A stretch of 64,000 nt of DNA, taken from positions 744,001 to 808,000 of the forward strand of contig JAOVFP010000007.1 of assembly GCA_025738555.1 (NCBI GenBank), written 5' to 3'. Position numbers and translations under genes: made by a program. Below the pieces are notes generated by a model that worked only from the letters and a program-made list of their open reading frames with translations, did no database searches and was not told the origin of the DNA. This DNA comes from Cyathus striatus. Taxonomy: Eukaryota; Basidiomycota; Agaricomycetes; Agaricales; Nidulariaceae. Below are positions 47,831-59,391 of this stretch, in pieces. The stretch's first letter is position 1. Each line of letters begins with the position of its first letter.

Positions 47831-48089
47831 TTAAAAAATACAAAGTCCATCAGGACTCCACCAGGACTCCATCAGGACTTCTTATATTCCAGCAGGATGT
47901 CATCAGGACAATATCTATTCCGTCAGGACTCCATCTGGACTCCACCCGGACTCTGCCGGACTTCACTGGACTCCACCTGGATTCCACCAGATTCCATCAG
48001 GACTCTGCCAGACTCCACCCAGACTATCCGGACTATATTGAGTCCAGACAGACTGAGGGGGGGAGTGTAAAGTACTGCTGAGTGAGCTA

Positions 48090-50182
48090 CCATTACATGA
48101 TTTAACAGTTCAAACTATGTACTAATCACAAACTCTTTCTGTCCTTCTTAACTACACAAAACCAACAAGAGTGGTAAGAGGCATTAGAAGGTTCATAAAC
48201 TCCATTATCTATCTTTGATTTGATGATTTTACAGACCTCATCAAATAGCATGTTGGAGATAGGAATGGGTTTCTCTACCCAAGGAATATGTGGTACCATA
48301 GGGATTTTTACTGGAGGAAAGTACTCCTCTTTGAAGTTTCTGCACTCTGAATCCTCCCAAGTGAAGGCCTCTTCTTGTTCTGTTAGAAGGTAATGCATGA
48401 GCTTTCACTCTTCTGGTAACAAGAAATCCTTAGTGTGATTCTTATCCATTATTTCTTTTCTCTCTTGTGTATAGTGTACCCCTGTGATGAAGTCAGGTGG
48501 ATTAGTGGGCAGAACTGGTAAGTCCTTTAATGGATCCCCTTTAATTTTGCATTTAATGTAGTAGTTCTCTGGTACTCCAGTGAGTACTGGTCTTACTTTC
48601 AGTGCTACAGGTTTATATTTCTTTCCAGTGTAACAAGTCCTTTCTGAGGGGCCAAGTCCTTCAGTCATATCAGACACCTTCATAGTGCATATTCCTTTTC
48701 CAGTCTCAGATGCCTCCATAGCACTAAATCTTTCTTCAGACACCTCCATAGCATTATATCCTTTATCAGATGCATCCATAGCATTAATCCTTTCAGTTTC
48801 AGATGCCTACATAGCAGTATATCTCTTATCAGTCTTTCCTTTCTCAGATACTTTCATAAAGAATGCTTCTGCCCTTTTATCTTCAATTAATCCATCTTTT
48901 GCTTGTTCAGTTAGATAAGCACATCTCAGTTCAGTTTTCTCAAATTTTGTTCCATTTTGCAGTCCATAATACCCTTCTACTTTCAGCTCACCTATTATAC
49001 TATCATGTATAAAAACTATTGCAACCTCTCCTTGATCATTGATCAAATCATCAATTACTGAGAATTCCAGCTCTCTCCATGGTTCAAAACTACTTCCCCT
49101 ATTTTTAATTGAACTCTCAGTTAGAATGTCAAATGGTCTTCCTAATAACAGCCCATATGGTGGATTTTTAAGGATATGTATTTGAAGCAGTATTATTACT
49201 GGTCCTAACTTCAAGGGCACATCTCTAGCTAACCCAATTGACAGTTCATACTCTCCATTACCTCCTTGTATATGAATTCTCATTGTTGGATCCCATCCAA
49301 CCCCACACACTACAGCCATTTCCTGACTCATGGACATGATTTGTGATCCACTATCTAATAATGCTTCTTTGTCTCATACTCCATTTACTAATACTTTGAT
49401 CACTTGCAGTGATTCAGATTCTCTAGCTGCTAGGTACCTTTCTTCATGTACCTCCTCTGGTAGCCCTGCCAAATACTGGCTTACAGGATCATTGACTTTC
49501 CAGACTTGGCACTCCAGACTGTCACCAGTGCCTTTCCAACTCCATTTCTCAATTTTTACAGGTTGTAAGTCATTAGCTAGTACATGATTATTGACTTCAT
49601 AGTGAGGTTTCCACCTGATAGGTACAGCTTTCATTGGCTTGTCTTGTTCAGTGTTCACCAATCTAATAGGTGCTTCCTTACTTGTCTCTGGGTGCTCTTC
49701 CACTGTTGAATCTCTAAACTATGTAACCAGTCTTTGACCTTTTCATCATCACCATGTCACTTAGGACTATCTTTACTCATTGAGGATGGAAGATCTTTAG
49801 TTATAGTGGCTGGGGAATCTGCTGGAGGTACATTTGACATATAATTACTTTCTAGTTCTTGTGGAAGTTCTATTGGTTCAATCACCAGTGTCAGCTCTAG
49901 ACTTGGTTCATCAAGGCTGAGTGATAATAGCTTTGGTAATAGCTGTGACTCTACTTCTGAGTTGGAATGCAATGGTTCTACAAATGCTCCTGGGAACTCG
50001 GGTTCACTAGGGACTGCTGGTATTACTGTTGTAATATTACTACTGTCTGTTTCAACAACTGTTGCCTTTTTAACTACTTTCTTTCTTGCTTTGATTTGCT
50101 CTGGGTTCTCTACAAATAGAGTTCCTGCTCTCTGTGATGTTTTTGACAAATGTTCTTTCTTGTTTGTACTAGAACTCACCAC
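48090..50182 (-). pseudogene. Ty3/gypsy-type retroelement remnant: gag end, protease, start of RT
   Basis: Read on the minus strand: a Ser/Glu-rich segment (50182-49757); DSLECQVWKVNDPVSQYLAG (49500); an aspartic-protease-like region (49337-48807) with WDPTMRIHIQGGNGEYELSI, GLARDVPLKLGPVIILLQIH and NPPYGLLLGRPFDILTESS; a linker with KYKPVALKVRPV and GDPLKDLPVLPTNPPDF; and the RT N-terminus (FPPVKIPMVPHIPWVEKPIP, IIKSKIDNGVYEPSNASYHS, WFCVVKKDRKSL). Stops separate the parts, and RT ends soon after KKDRKSL at the KDZ-A terminus, with LVH recognisable past a TGA. RNase H and integrase are missing. Inactive. Confidence 0.82.
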
Positions 50183-50261
50183 ACTGTCTCTTTTTCTGCT
50201 CTTTCAAGTGCTGCTACTGTTTAATATGATGTCCAAATCCTAGACTTTCAACTTCACCCCC

Positions 50262-50280
50262 TCATAGTGGGCTCCAGATG
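50262..50280 (-). other. Primer-binding-site-like motif
   Basis: On the minus strand ..CA, TC, TGGAGCCCACTATG resembles an LTR end followed by a tRNA-primer site just upstream of the gypsy gag region. Weak on its own, but in the right place. Confidence 0.35.
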
Positions 50281-51634
50281 ATAAGACTAACTTTTAGATA
50301 ATGTTATTTATGTAGTATTAACACCACCAATGAAGAACATATAGTTCAAGTTAGATTTATATTAAGTTTGAGGGCACAAGGTTTTCAAGTATAGTAAAAT
50401 GAACAAGGTATTTAATAGTAGATAATGCAATTGCTTTCAGGTACTTTCAGAACAGACTTCAGACTTCAGATTTATACTTCAGAATCCAATATCAATTTCA
50501 GATGTACTCTACTGTGAGAATGGAAGTACAGCCAGTGCAGTGCTTAAGGTATTCTAAAGGTATGTCTAACTACTTATATATTTAATTACATGGTGGCAGT
50601 CTCATGCACAATGGGATAGGTATAGTAAATAATATGTCATAAAGTCCTAGTGGAACCATATGGTCAAAGAGGTATGGTTACCCCTCCATATGAAGAATCA
50701 TGCAGACATGCTCTGTTTCTGAGACACATCATGACATGGTGCATGGCTATTATTAGAAACACATCAGGACATGCACTATTATATGTGCTATTCTTGGCCA
50801 AGTACTCAGATATAACAGATACCAGTGTTTCCAGTACTGGCGTGTCTGATGGCACTACCCAATGTGCTGCAGGTAGTGTTCAGCATGTGTTTCAAAGTCC
50901 TGGGGGCATGTGGTTTCCTGCATGGTGGCAATATTACACAAGAGAGACATATGGACATCTTGGGTTATTCAAGAGACTGTGTGATAGCTAGGAGTCACAG
51001 TATTCAGTGGTACTAAGTGTTCTCTAGTCTGAAGTATTTCCCTGAAATTAGGTGATTGCCTAGCTTAGTACTGGGAGTGTTATTCTGAGTATGTAGAAGT
51101 ACTAATACATTTCCATAGTATTTTCTCTGGGTCTTTTCTTTATGGTATAGCTATCTAGTACTTGTAATTTGTATAGGAATTGATAGCCCAATTATATTGT
51201 CATTGTGTCAAATCCCTTGGTTTGTATTGTGCAGATACTTTGACTGGCAGCACAGGACTCAACCCCAGCCCTTGGACTCTTCCCTTGATAGTTTTATTCA
51301 GATAGAATACTCTAGTTGGCAGCTCAGGACTCACCCCAGCTCTTGGACTCTGGGACTGGATTCACTAACTGTAATACTAGTATTGATTGTCTATTATATT
51401 TCGAAAAATAACCCTTATATTTTACTAGGCATATCAATGTCAACCAATTTTTTCATATAAACTCCTGGCTATATGATCATGCATGACATAGTGGATGAAC
51501 ATGAGTGAGTAATTGATAAATCATGATGATGTATCTGATGATTGGTCAGAAATGCAGCCAATGCAGACATGCAGGAAGTGTGGGAATGTCAGGATAGTGC
51601 AGAATAGCAGATTCCAGATATGGATGTAACAACA
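50281..51634 (-). mobile_element. Possible 5' LTR of the gypsy remnant
   Basis: Lies directly upstream of the gag fragment and PBS-like site. A TATA-like TTAAATATATAAG (minus, near 50580) would suit the U3/R border. The far end could be TGTTGTTACATCC (minus, ending near 51634), but no second LTR is present to confirm it. Short frames in it are not credible. It contains a roughly 75-bp duplication (TGGCAGCACAGGACTCA near 51246 and 51319). Confidence 0.3.
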
Positions 51635-51675
51635 AGTTATATGGTTCATTGATCAATACACATATTCTAGTTCTT

Positions 51676-52000
51676 GTTAGATGTTCTGCGTTGCACAGCC
51701 TTTAGATCAGACCTTGGTAGGACTTTGGTAGGACTTTGGTTGACACCTGCAGTATATAAACCCCCTGTACTTTGATAGTTGACAACAAGTTTCCTCCCTT
51801 TTGTATTTGTGTCTGTATCAGTGTCTGAGACTTTGCTCTCTAAATCATTCTCTATTCTCTTAACTACTCCTTTCTTCATTTATTGCTTCTGACAGTTCTA
51901 AGTCTGAACTTTATAAGAAATAAAAAATCTGATGTACACATGACATTAAAGCATTGTACTGTTCTGTTCCATTCTGTTGTCATGTATCACCATTGAAGTT
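51676..52000 (+). mobile_element. Solo-LTR-like segment
   Basis: GTATATAAACCCCCTGTACT (51743) is a strong TATA context, followed 180 bp later by AAGAAATAAAAAATC, a polyA-signal-like stretch. It begins near TGTTAGATGTTC. No partner LTR in the window. Confidence 0.3.
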
Positions 52001-52689
52001 CATATTCTGATTGAAATAACAGCATTTACTTATACACAAGCAATATTTACAGCTTAAAAGCTGAGTGGACTGCCACAGTCAAGGCTCACCTTAAAAAGTG
52101 GTTGTATCTGTAGCATAGAGAGGTTGATAGTGCCAATATTAACAATGCAATATATTCACCATCAATTATCACATATAACTCTTTCCAATTATTGCATGTA
52201 TTATTGTCTGAACCAATATTATGGTGTGATTTAGCACTCCAATGTAGGTATGTAAAGTATATTAGCTGAGAATAATAACAGGAATAAAGGTGTTGAAAAG
52301 TCATAATAGAAGTAATAATAACATGAAAATATTTGTGTAGTTATTATTGTTTAAAAATGAACATGGGTATGAACAAATTGTAAGCCTGTCATGCACTGAA
52401 CTGGGCCTCAAACTAAACAATGAATTCAAAATTTTGGTCATGCCCAAAATCAGTAAACAACTGGTCAAAATAGTACAGTATCCTTCCACACCTAGCAAGA
52501 GCAACTCAGTTGGCTAGATGTACCACAAGTGTTATAAACTACTTCTAAATGCTTTGTAATCAATTTTTTTGACATTATATTTTTGAAAAAATTTTCAGCC
52601 TTTAGATTTGGCCAGTCTTAGCACTTATGTAATATGATTACATAAGGGTGCTGGATCTATCTGAGCCCTACCTTACTTCAGGTGATCAT
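52001..52689. other. No gene recognised
   Basis: AT-rich DNA with short frames only. Confidence 0.45.
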
Positions 52690-53420
52690 AAACAAGGTCT
52701 GTCTCTCCCTCTTCACTTTCCTCTCATGTGTTCATGCTTAGTTTTACTCCAAAACTAGTGCTTGCATGTGCACACAAATTCTCATCCGAGATCCAAACCC
52801 CATCTGCTCCCCCTACACTTCTCACATAACATTGCTATTTCTGTGCAAAGTAAACTGAGCTCAGGAAAGAAGAGGGAGATGGCACACAGTGGGGCTGTTG
52901 GATCATTGCACACCAGTACAGGTACAGATACAAACATGGCATTGGTTATGGTACATGTTCAGGTGTTCACATATGAGAGTTCACCTAATATGCCTATGCC
53001 TTTGCCAAGAGCTTCCCTGGTTCCTTCTCCACTTCCATCTCTGCTACTATCTCCACTTTCAATGTCCACAGATAGCTATTCAAAGGAAACTTGGTAGAAG
53101 ACCTCAAATAAATTGGCTCACATGAGAGGTGCAGTGGTACTGAATTATAGTGTTCAAGGTGACTGAAAGAGTATAGGGTTCATTATATATTGTCAAGAGT
53201 GATGTTTGCTTTCTCAAGGCCAACTAATGATTACTAGGGAGAGCAATTACATGATGTTGAGGTGCTTTCAACACTACAATGGCTTTATTTTAAAACTTGA
53301 ATGCACTGGTATGTACTTCACCATGGTCACATTCTATGCCTACAATGAGGCTTGTGCAAAATTCTTTCTTTCTTTACTGCACACTATGACAGTCTTCAGT
53401 TTACATGTATAGAGGGTATC
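52690..53420 (+). pseudogene. Possible fragment of family U
   Basis: TCTCCCTCTTCACTTTCC..TGTTCATGCTTAG and AATTCTCATCCGAGATCCAAAC resemble copy 2 at 27770-27860, and the following Pro/Ser-rich reading (MPMPLPRASLVPSPLPS) resembles the 28000 region. Similarity was judged by eye and is patchy. No complete frame. Confidence 0.3.
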
Positions 53421-53497
53421 AAGCAGGAGGTAGTACTGGCAGATATATTTTGAGGCCAATTGATTGAGGGGAATGGTGGACTCCTCTTCAAGTATTT

Positions 53498-53560
53498 TAA
53501 AGGGGGGGGGGGAGTGTAGGTTAGGTATAAGTAATGAGACATGATACTGAATGTGTCACA
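53498..53560 (+). other. Polypurine tract followed by LTR-like start
   Basis: AAAGG then a run of G and AGTGTAGGTTAGGTATAAG resembles a retroelement polypurine tract next to a TG-starting LTR. It also recalls the G-run plus GAGTGTAAAG end of the KDZ-like elements, so either origin is possible. 53560-53920 shows no gene. Confidence 0.3.
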
Positions 53561-53921
53561 CATTTTTTTTCAGTTTACTTTAAATTTTAATCATGAAAAT
53601 AAAACTGATTACCTGGTTATTATTGTTCATGAGCAAGTTGAAAGCAAGGATTTAGCTTTCTTTTGAACCAAGTGTTTATGTTATGTAATTAGTATCTTAC
53701 TGTATATGCCTAATACCTTTGTACTATAAGTGTTGTCTGATGTAATATCCCCATCAACAGTATGGTTGTTTAACAGATGACCATGTATTCATAACACTTA
53801 CCTACTATAATATTACATGTAAAGTTGATATATAACAAACAACACAGTATCACAATTTAAATAAAACAGTGAAACTTATAGCCCTACAGAGAAGTACAAA
53901 TTATAATGCAATATTAAGTAT

Positions 53922-56900
53922 CTACTCATATAGTTGTACTACAATGTAAATAAAAAATGAAACAACCAGTACAACAATAACATGACAAATGAAAAAAATA
54001 TCAAAATATTTTTGCTTTTCTTGCTCTTTCAAAAGAAAAGGAACTACTTGAAGTTTCTTTCCTGAAGGCAATGAATAATGAGCATTACTTTCTGAACACT
54101 CAAACTCTTTGTCTTCTGTTATAGACTTAGTAACTGCCAATTCATTTTCTGCTTTCATGATATCAGAATATTCTGATAAATAATCAGTGGGAAGATCAAG
54201 GTGTTTTGGAAGTGTTGGAGAACCAGTTTTACATTGATCCCAATCAGATCCATGAACAAAATTTGTCAAATCAACTTGACACAGATTACAATTGGGCAAT
54301 ATTTGAACAGTTTCTGAGCTACATAATTGTGATCTATTATGAAGAGGAACCCAAAACAGTGCATTTCCACTTCCATCTTTCACCCACCCTTCAACATCAC
54401 AAGATTGAAATATTTTTGCACCTCCAAGTAAACTGAGTCTGCTAAAGTGATTTGAGGTGGCATCTATATTCTTCAAATATGATATATTATTATGTAGGCT
54501 TGACACCACTTGTATTCCATCAGGAGAAAACACATCTGATGTCATATTATGATTGTTGCCTTCAAATGGTCCAGCAATAGCTTTTCCATTTTCCACATTC
54601 CACACTCTGACAGTTTTATCTAGTGAGCCAGACACCACTTTTTTTCCATCAGGAGAAAATGCTACTGACCTCACTGAATGACTGTGGCCCTCAAATGGTC
54701 CAGCAATGGTTTCTCCACTCTCCACATTCCACACTCTGATAGTTTTATCCCATGAACCAGATACCACTTGTGTTCCATCAGGAGAAAATGCTACTGATCT
54801 CACAGATTGATTGTGGCCTTCAAATGGTCCAGCAACAGTTTTTCCACTCTCCACATTCCACACTCTGACAGTTCTATCTTGTGAGCCAGACACCATTTGT
54901 GTTCCATCAGGAGAAAATGCCACTGATGTCACATAATCACTGTGGCCTTCAAATGATCCAGCAATGGTTTTTCCACTCTCCATACTCCACATTCTGACAA
55001 GTCTATCATGTGAGCCAGACACTACTTGAGTTCCATCAGGAGAAAATGCTACTGATGTCACATAATCACTGTGGCCCTCAAATGGTCCAGCAATGGTTTC
55101 TCCACTCTCCACATTCCACACTCTGACAGTATGATCACATGAGCCAGACACCACTTGTGTTCCATCAGGAGAAAATGCCACTGATGTCACATAACGACTG
55201 TGGCCCTCAAATGGTCCAGCAATGGTTTTTCCACTCTCCACATTCCATACTCTGATAGTTCTATCATATGAGCCAGATGCCACTTGTGTTCCATCAGGAG
55301 AAAATGCCACTGATGTCACATCTTCACTGTGGCCTTCAAATGGTCCAGCTATGATTTTTCCACTCTTGATATTCCACAGTGTGACAGTTCCATCACTTGA
55401 GCCAAATACAATATCTTTTCCATTAGAACAATATGCAACACTAGTCACAGATGAATCTGTGTAGTGTACTGTATACATTGTTGAGTTCCAGACACTGTCT
55501 CTTCCTTTTTTTATTGCAAGTATATGTTGAAAGAAAGGTGAAAAGTGTCTTACAATCAAAGAATTTTCAGGTGCAAATGATAACACTGATATATATATGT
55601 GTGATATGCTTCTTATAATGGGAATGTAAAAATTTTCAACAAGGTGAATACCATCTTCAATGAAATTGAGCTGGTTCAACTCCATCTATAAGAAGTTTAG
55701 CCTCTTATGTACTTTAACTAGTTGACCAAATACCTTTGTACAAGTTGTTAATCTTCTCATCATTTCTTGTGCTGTCTGTATTTCATTTAAGAGACTCATG
55801 ACCTCTAACCAGTATAGGAACTTGCAATATAAGAACACATTTAATTCTTTTATTATAGATATATGATCTAATTCTTCATTTTCAATAACATCAATATAAT
55901 GTATGTTCCAATATTTGCAACAGTATTGAAGATGTGTGGGTATATGCTGGTTAATTATTTCTAGTCCATTTTCAATGTCCTTTTTTGTTATGTATGATGA
56001 TTTTATTTTGCAAATATTAAATTTCAGTTTACTATTGAGAATTTTGAAAATCATTTTTGTCATTCTTTGTTTGTGTTCATTTCTATTAATTTCTAAAGTT
56101 ATATTATTTAATCCCCCTGCCAAAAATTCAACAAATAATAAATGATGAAATGTTATATTGTTATCATTTACTGAAATGACAGGTTGAAGATAATGTAATA
56201 TCCTTACAACTTCATTTGCAATGTCAGTCTCATTACCACTAACATCTAAGAAGTGTGTAATGTCCTCCTTTCTCAATTGTGATTTTGCCACTAATACTGT
56301 TGTCAATACTTGTCTCACAACTTCCTTTCTATCTTCATTCCATTTTCCAAAAGAGGCTTCAAGTATTTGGTGATAGAGATTATAAACTCCATTATCTATC
56401 TGTCCAGATAGAACTTTCTCAACCTTTTCAGTTGGTGAAAGCTGTTCATCTTTATCTGCATTTATGGTGATGTACTTAATTGCAGTTGATGCCCATATAA
56501 ATAATCCAGAAGCTTTATTGCACATTTTATGTAATGTTTCTTCTATTGAATCAAGCTGTAGTTCATTTTTGTAGTCTTCAAAACTTTGTTTTAGGAAAGA
56601 ATATATGTCATCATTTATCTCTGAATCAAGTTTAGAATCAGTTTCCAATTTAATAATTTTGCAATAATTTTTTTTCTCAAATTTTTCTGGCAGGGAACCA
56701 GGCCTTCCAGTCAAAATGAGTTTATATTGCTTAGGAAGCTTAATCCAATTTTGTAAGGTTTTTTTTAGAGATACTAATGGACCTGATGAATTAATTTCAT
56801 CTAGAGCATCAATAACAAATACAGGTGGATCCTTTTTCAATTGTTCTTGACAGGTGTTCAGTGGATCAACAATCAAATGTTCAAAATGCCATTCAATTCT

Positions 56901-57458
56901 CCCAAGCTGGAAGCTATTATCAAGATGTTCAGCCATCACCTCTTTTACAAAATAATATTTTGGTTTAGAGGCTAAGTCTGCAGCTATTGTCCTCCAAACT
57001 GAAGAAGGATCACTTAAAGTATCATCATCTCTTTTAAAGAAATGATGGCCACCCAATCTCTTTAATTTCTTTGAATTGAGGGTATCAACTAGAGTTGAAG
57101 CAATTGCAGATTTTCCTGAGCCAGGACTACCAGTAATCCACATAATGTTTGTAGCAGACTCATCTATGAATGAAAATGATGATTTATTATAAATATTCAA
57201 ATATATGAACATACCAAAATCATTCATCCACTTAAATATATCATTCAGAATAGTAACTCTAGTTCCTTCCATACAGGGAGGCGGACAATGCAAGTTATGA
57301 TCAACAGGCTTCAATAACTTAAGTTTTTCAGATATTTCATCATTTTTCATATTGTAGTAATTGTTTTGATCACGACCAATGACATTCTGCTGACCACCAA
57401 GCACATTGACATTGCTTGTATTGGTGAACATTTGAGCATTGTATTCAATTTGAGCCAT
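53922..57458 (-). CDS. NACHT-WD40 NOD-like receptor (spliced, 1145 aa)
   Basis: Start: the first ATG of the frame is at 57458 (MAQIEYNAQMFTNTSNVNVL); upstream in-frame codons are only TTG/CTG. Introns: 57214-57164 (51 nt, phase 1) and 55733-55686 (48 nt, phase 0, branch-like GGCTAAAC, ending TAG). The second intron contains the only in-frame stop, so NACHT and WD40 parts are one protein. Residues 7-36 are the short glycine/asparagine-rich N-terminus (GGQQNVIGRDQNNYYN) typical of agaricomycete receptors. P-loop GSPGSGKS is at 93-100 and Walker B VFVIDALDEI at 196-205. Helical linker to about 558; a HIYISVLSFAPENS segment leads into the WD part (about 633-960), with six near-identical 43-residue repeats at 675-932. 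A conserved tail (ALFWVPLHNR, FVHGSDW) follows at 1000-1043, then an acidic region and a hydrophobic 28-residue end (1118-1145) that may be a membrane anchor or mis-called last exon. By family, an intracellular STAND sensor in non-self recognition; the ligand is unknown. Confidence 0.93.
54564..55337 (-). repeat. Six 129-bp WD40 repeats of high internal identity
   Basis: Units of 43 codons starting EGHS/EGHN. They differ mainly at three residues after EGH (SED, SRY, SDY, SDY, NQS, SHS), at the residue before Asp in SGS-x-D (Y, C, H, Q, W, L) and at the next one. Elsewhere they are nearly the same in DNA. Such repeat arrays in fungal NWD receptors change copy number readily by unequal recombination. 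Degenerate WD units flank the array on both sides. Confidence 0.92.
55686..55733 (-). other. 48-nt intron hiding an in-frame TAG
   Basis: Donor GTATTTGG, branch-like GGCTAAAC 13 nt before the acceptor TTCTTATAG. Phase 0 and a multiple of three, so splicing joins the NACHT half to the WD40 half. Confidence 0.85.
57164..57214 (-). other. 51-nt intron before the P-loop
   Basis: Donor GTATGTTC, acceptor TTCATAG. The intron has no stop in the reading frame, so unspliced DNA stays open, but the spliced reading WMNDFDESATNIMWITGSPG matches the family far better than the 17 residues it would add. Confidence 0.85.
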
Positions 57459-57550
57459 TGTATGTGGAGGGAATTCGATGTTGAACTTGTATGTTGTTGA
57501 GCGCCCGAGCAATAAGGCGTTTGAGAGGAAGGAAGGGGGAATGCAGATGA

Positions 57551-57564
57551 GCTATATAGTATAT
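57551..57564 (-). promoter_or_regulatory. TATA-like element of the receptor gene
   Basis: Minus-strand ATATACTATATAGC lies 93 bp before the ATG at 57458, in a CpG-retaining stretch. A leader of about 60 nt would result. Confidence 0.45.
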
Positions 57565-57999
57565 CACATCTCAATGCAGTTGACATGTGTTACTAAATGT
57601 GTACCGAGCGATATCATCGGAACAATCAATTGATTATTACTGACGATTCATTCGCGTTCTATGTATAGAGCATGATAATAAGTACATAACGCGTGTTAAC
57701 ATCACACATAATAATTTACACGTCTTCAACATGATGACATCAAGATCAGGAAGAAAAGTCCAGTGACTATTCCCGTTCTTACTATAATACTTACTACTGA
57801 ATATGGGTTAGGCAATGTACAGGATCTTAATGAACCCATCGATCTACTTCTATTATTACATGTGCACCCTATCGCCATCCCACATCTCCTTCAGTCATTT
57901 CTCCATTCCCATCGATCGCACAAGTATATAAGTACCTCATTTCTTATCGCTTCTTCCGAACTATTCCCAAAATATTGGGTAGGTACGAAAACTAACATC

Positions 58000-58480
58000 T
58001 AGCGTGTACCGGAACCGTATGCCTCGCATTTTCAGCTCCTTCCTTAGGCGACCAAACGTGCTGATGGACCGCTACACCCCTTCATATTGGCTTACGTAAT
58101 CATCCGATCTTGCGTGGGAACTAAGTGAGAGTGCGAGAATCGCGATAGGAAATCATCATTTATCTGTTGTGAAAGTTAAAAAAGGCACAAATAAAACATT
58201 AGACAATCCAGTTTAAATCCGTTACAAATGTAAAGTGATAGAGAACACGGGTATGGTGGTGCAGTAGCGATATCTAGACTGAAATAAGGCTTATTATAGT
58301 GCTGGGACTATACTTACCAAGACAAATCCCTCCAAATTCCAAATTCCAGTAGCAAATTGCGTTGGCACGTATCCACAATCTTTTATAACATATATGTGTA
58401 CGCTAAATACCAGCTGGAAATCTTGTTTCTCCCTTCAGTCCCTCCAGGCTCCCATTGCACCGTAACACATGGACCAACAG
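58000..58480. repeat. Dispersed repeat Z, copy 1 (empty-site copy)
   Basis: From TAGCGTGTACCGGAACCGTA to GTAACAAATA. It matches copy 2 (59331-59391 joined to 61472-61902) along its length. It runs uninterrupted through GACCAAACGTGCTGATGG, the point where copy 2 holds the MULE-like insertion. Confidence 0.8.
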
Positions 58481-59330
58481 TAACAAATAATATCATGTGA
58501 CACTCGAGACCAATCAACTTACCCCAGTTTCCCACGGATCGCGCTGTGCTCTTTCTCTTCCTTCACCACCATGCATCGCCGCTCTTCGACATCAAGACGC
58601 ACTCCACCCCGACGAATCTTTTAAGTTAAGTGTTCATACTCATATCTCAGCCTTCCTCTTACTCGATGGCAGAAAGGGAATGAAAGCCTACCATGCACGC
58701 AGATTCAACACTAAACAGAACCGCACTCTCATCTCAGCTCTCTTCCTCATCCGCATCAACACTAAGCGGCACCGCACTCTCTTCCCTTGTTTCCTCCATC
58801 CCCTCCTCGCTTTTTATATGGTCGCTAATCGAAGTACCACTTTATCTGGCCGTGTATCCCTTCCCACACCACCAGGGCCAACCGCAAGCTAGCAGGGAAC
58901 AGCGGTTGCAGCGAGCAAGAGTGCGTGTGTGCATGGTCACGGTGCACTAGGGTAGCAGTAGTGGCATTGGAAAAGTAGTAGCTGGTACCGGGTGGGATGG
59001 GGCAGTTGTAGGGGTTTCCACCGGTTGGCAGCGGGAACGAGGCGATAATTTGGTAACGGCAGCGGGATCGACATGCGGGTGGGTGCGGTAGGTTCAGGTA
59101 GACAAGGTAGTATGCACCATATGAGCCGGATGGTGGCGGAGGTGTCGTAAACGGAAGGAAATGAGAGACAAAGGGGAGTTGTAAGATAATATGGGTCAGT
59201 ATGTTGATAGGATGTATCGTTAGTAGCCTACAATTATGGTGGCATGTGTTTAAATATACATACTTGCAAATTTAATGGTATATATATACTATGTGCTTAT
59301 ATATCCACCCCCATGAAGAAAGCAGTATGC
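58481..59330. other. CpG-retaining spacer, no gene recognised
   Basis: Open frames on the plus strand (58497-58892) start only with GTG, and their residues (Ser/Pro/Arg/Leu-rich) show no domain. The composition resembles the CpG-rich islands at 12.3-15.6 and 39.6-40.6 kb. Host promoter or leader sequence is possible. Confidence 0.35.
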
Positions 59331-59391
59331 TAGCGTGTACCGGAACCGTATGCCTCGTATTTTCGGCTTCTTCCTTAGGCGACCAAACGTC

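Larger units (their letters stand above)
29097..48077 (+). mobile_element. KDZ-like element copy A (19 kb with nested insertions)
   Basis: Left end GAGGTCTTTATGCTCGCCCC; right end GGGAGTGTAAAGTACTG at 48077, matching the inverted CAGTACTTTACACTCCCC end of copy B. Order: left subterminal GGACTCCAGC repeats (29100-29340), tRNA-like module, a spliced leader exon ending in CAGGTATGT near 29912, hairpin minisatellite (30000-31625), the multi-exon gene (32009-47470), a G-rich tandem array (47480-47830) and right subterminal repeats (47840-48060). It is interrupted by KDZ-B at 33264-42993 and by a 1.17-kb element at 45750-46918. The target duplication is not convincing (TGTAGTGA versus CTGAGTGA). 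Confidence 0.8.

Noticed and set aside
50650..50991. 113-codon plus-strand frame
   Set aside because: Lies in LTR-like DNA, no domain and no homologous copy in the window.
55686..55688. Premature stop making the receptor a pseudogene
   Set aside because: The TAG is inside a consensus 48-nt phase-0 intron.
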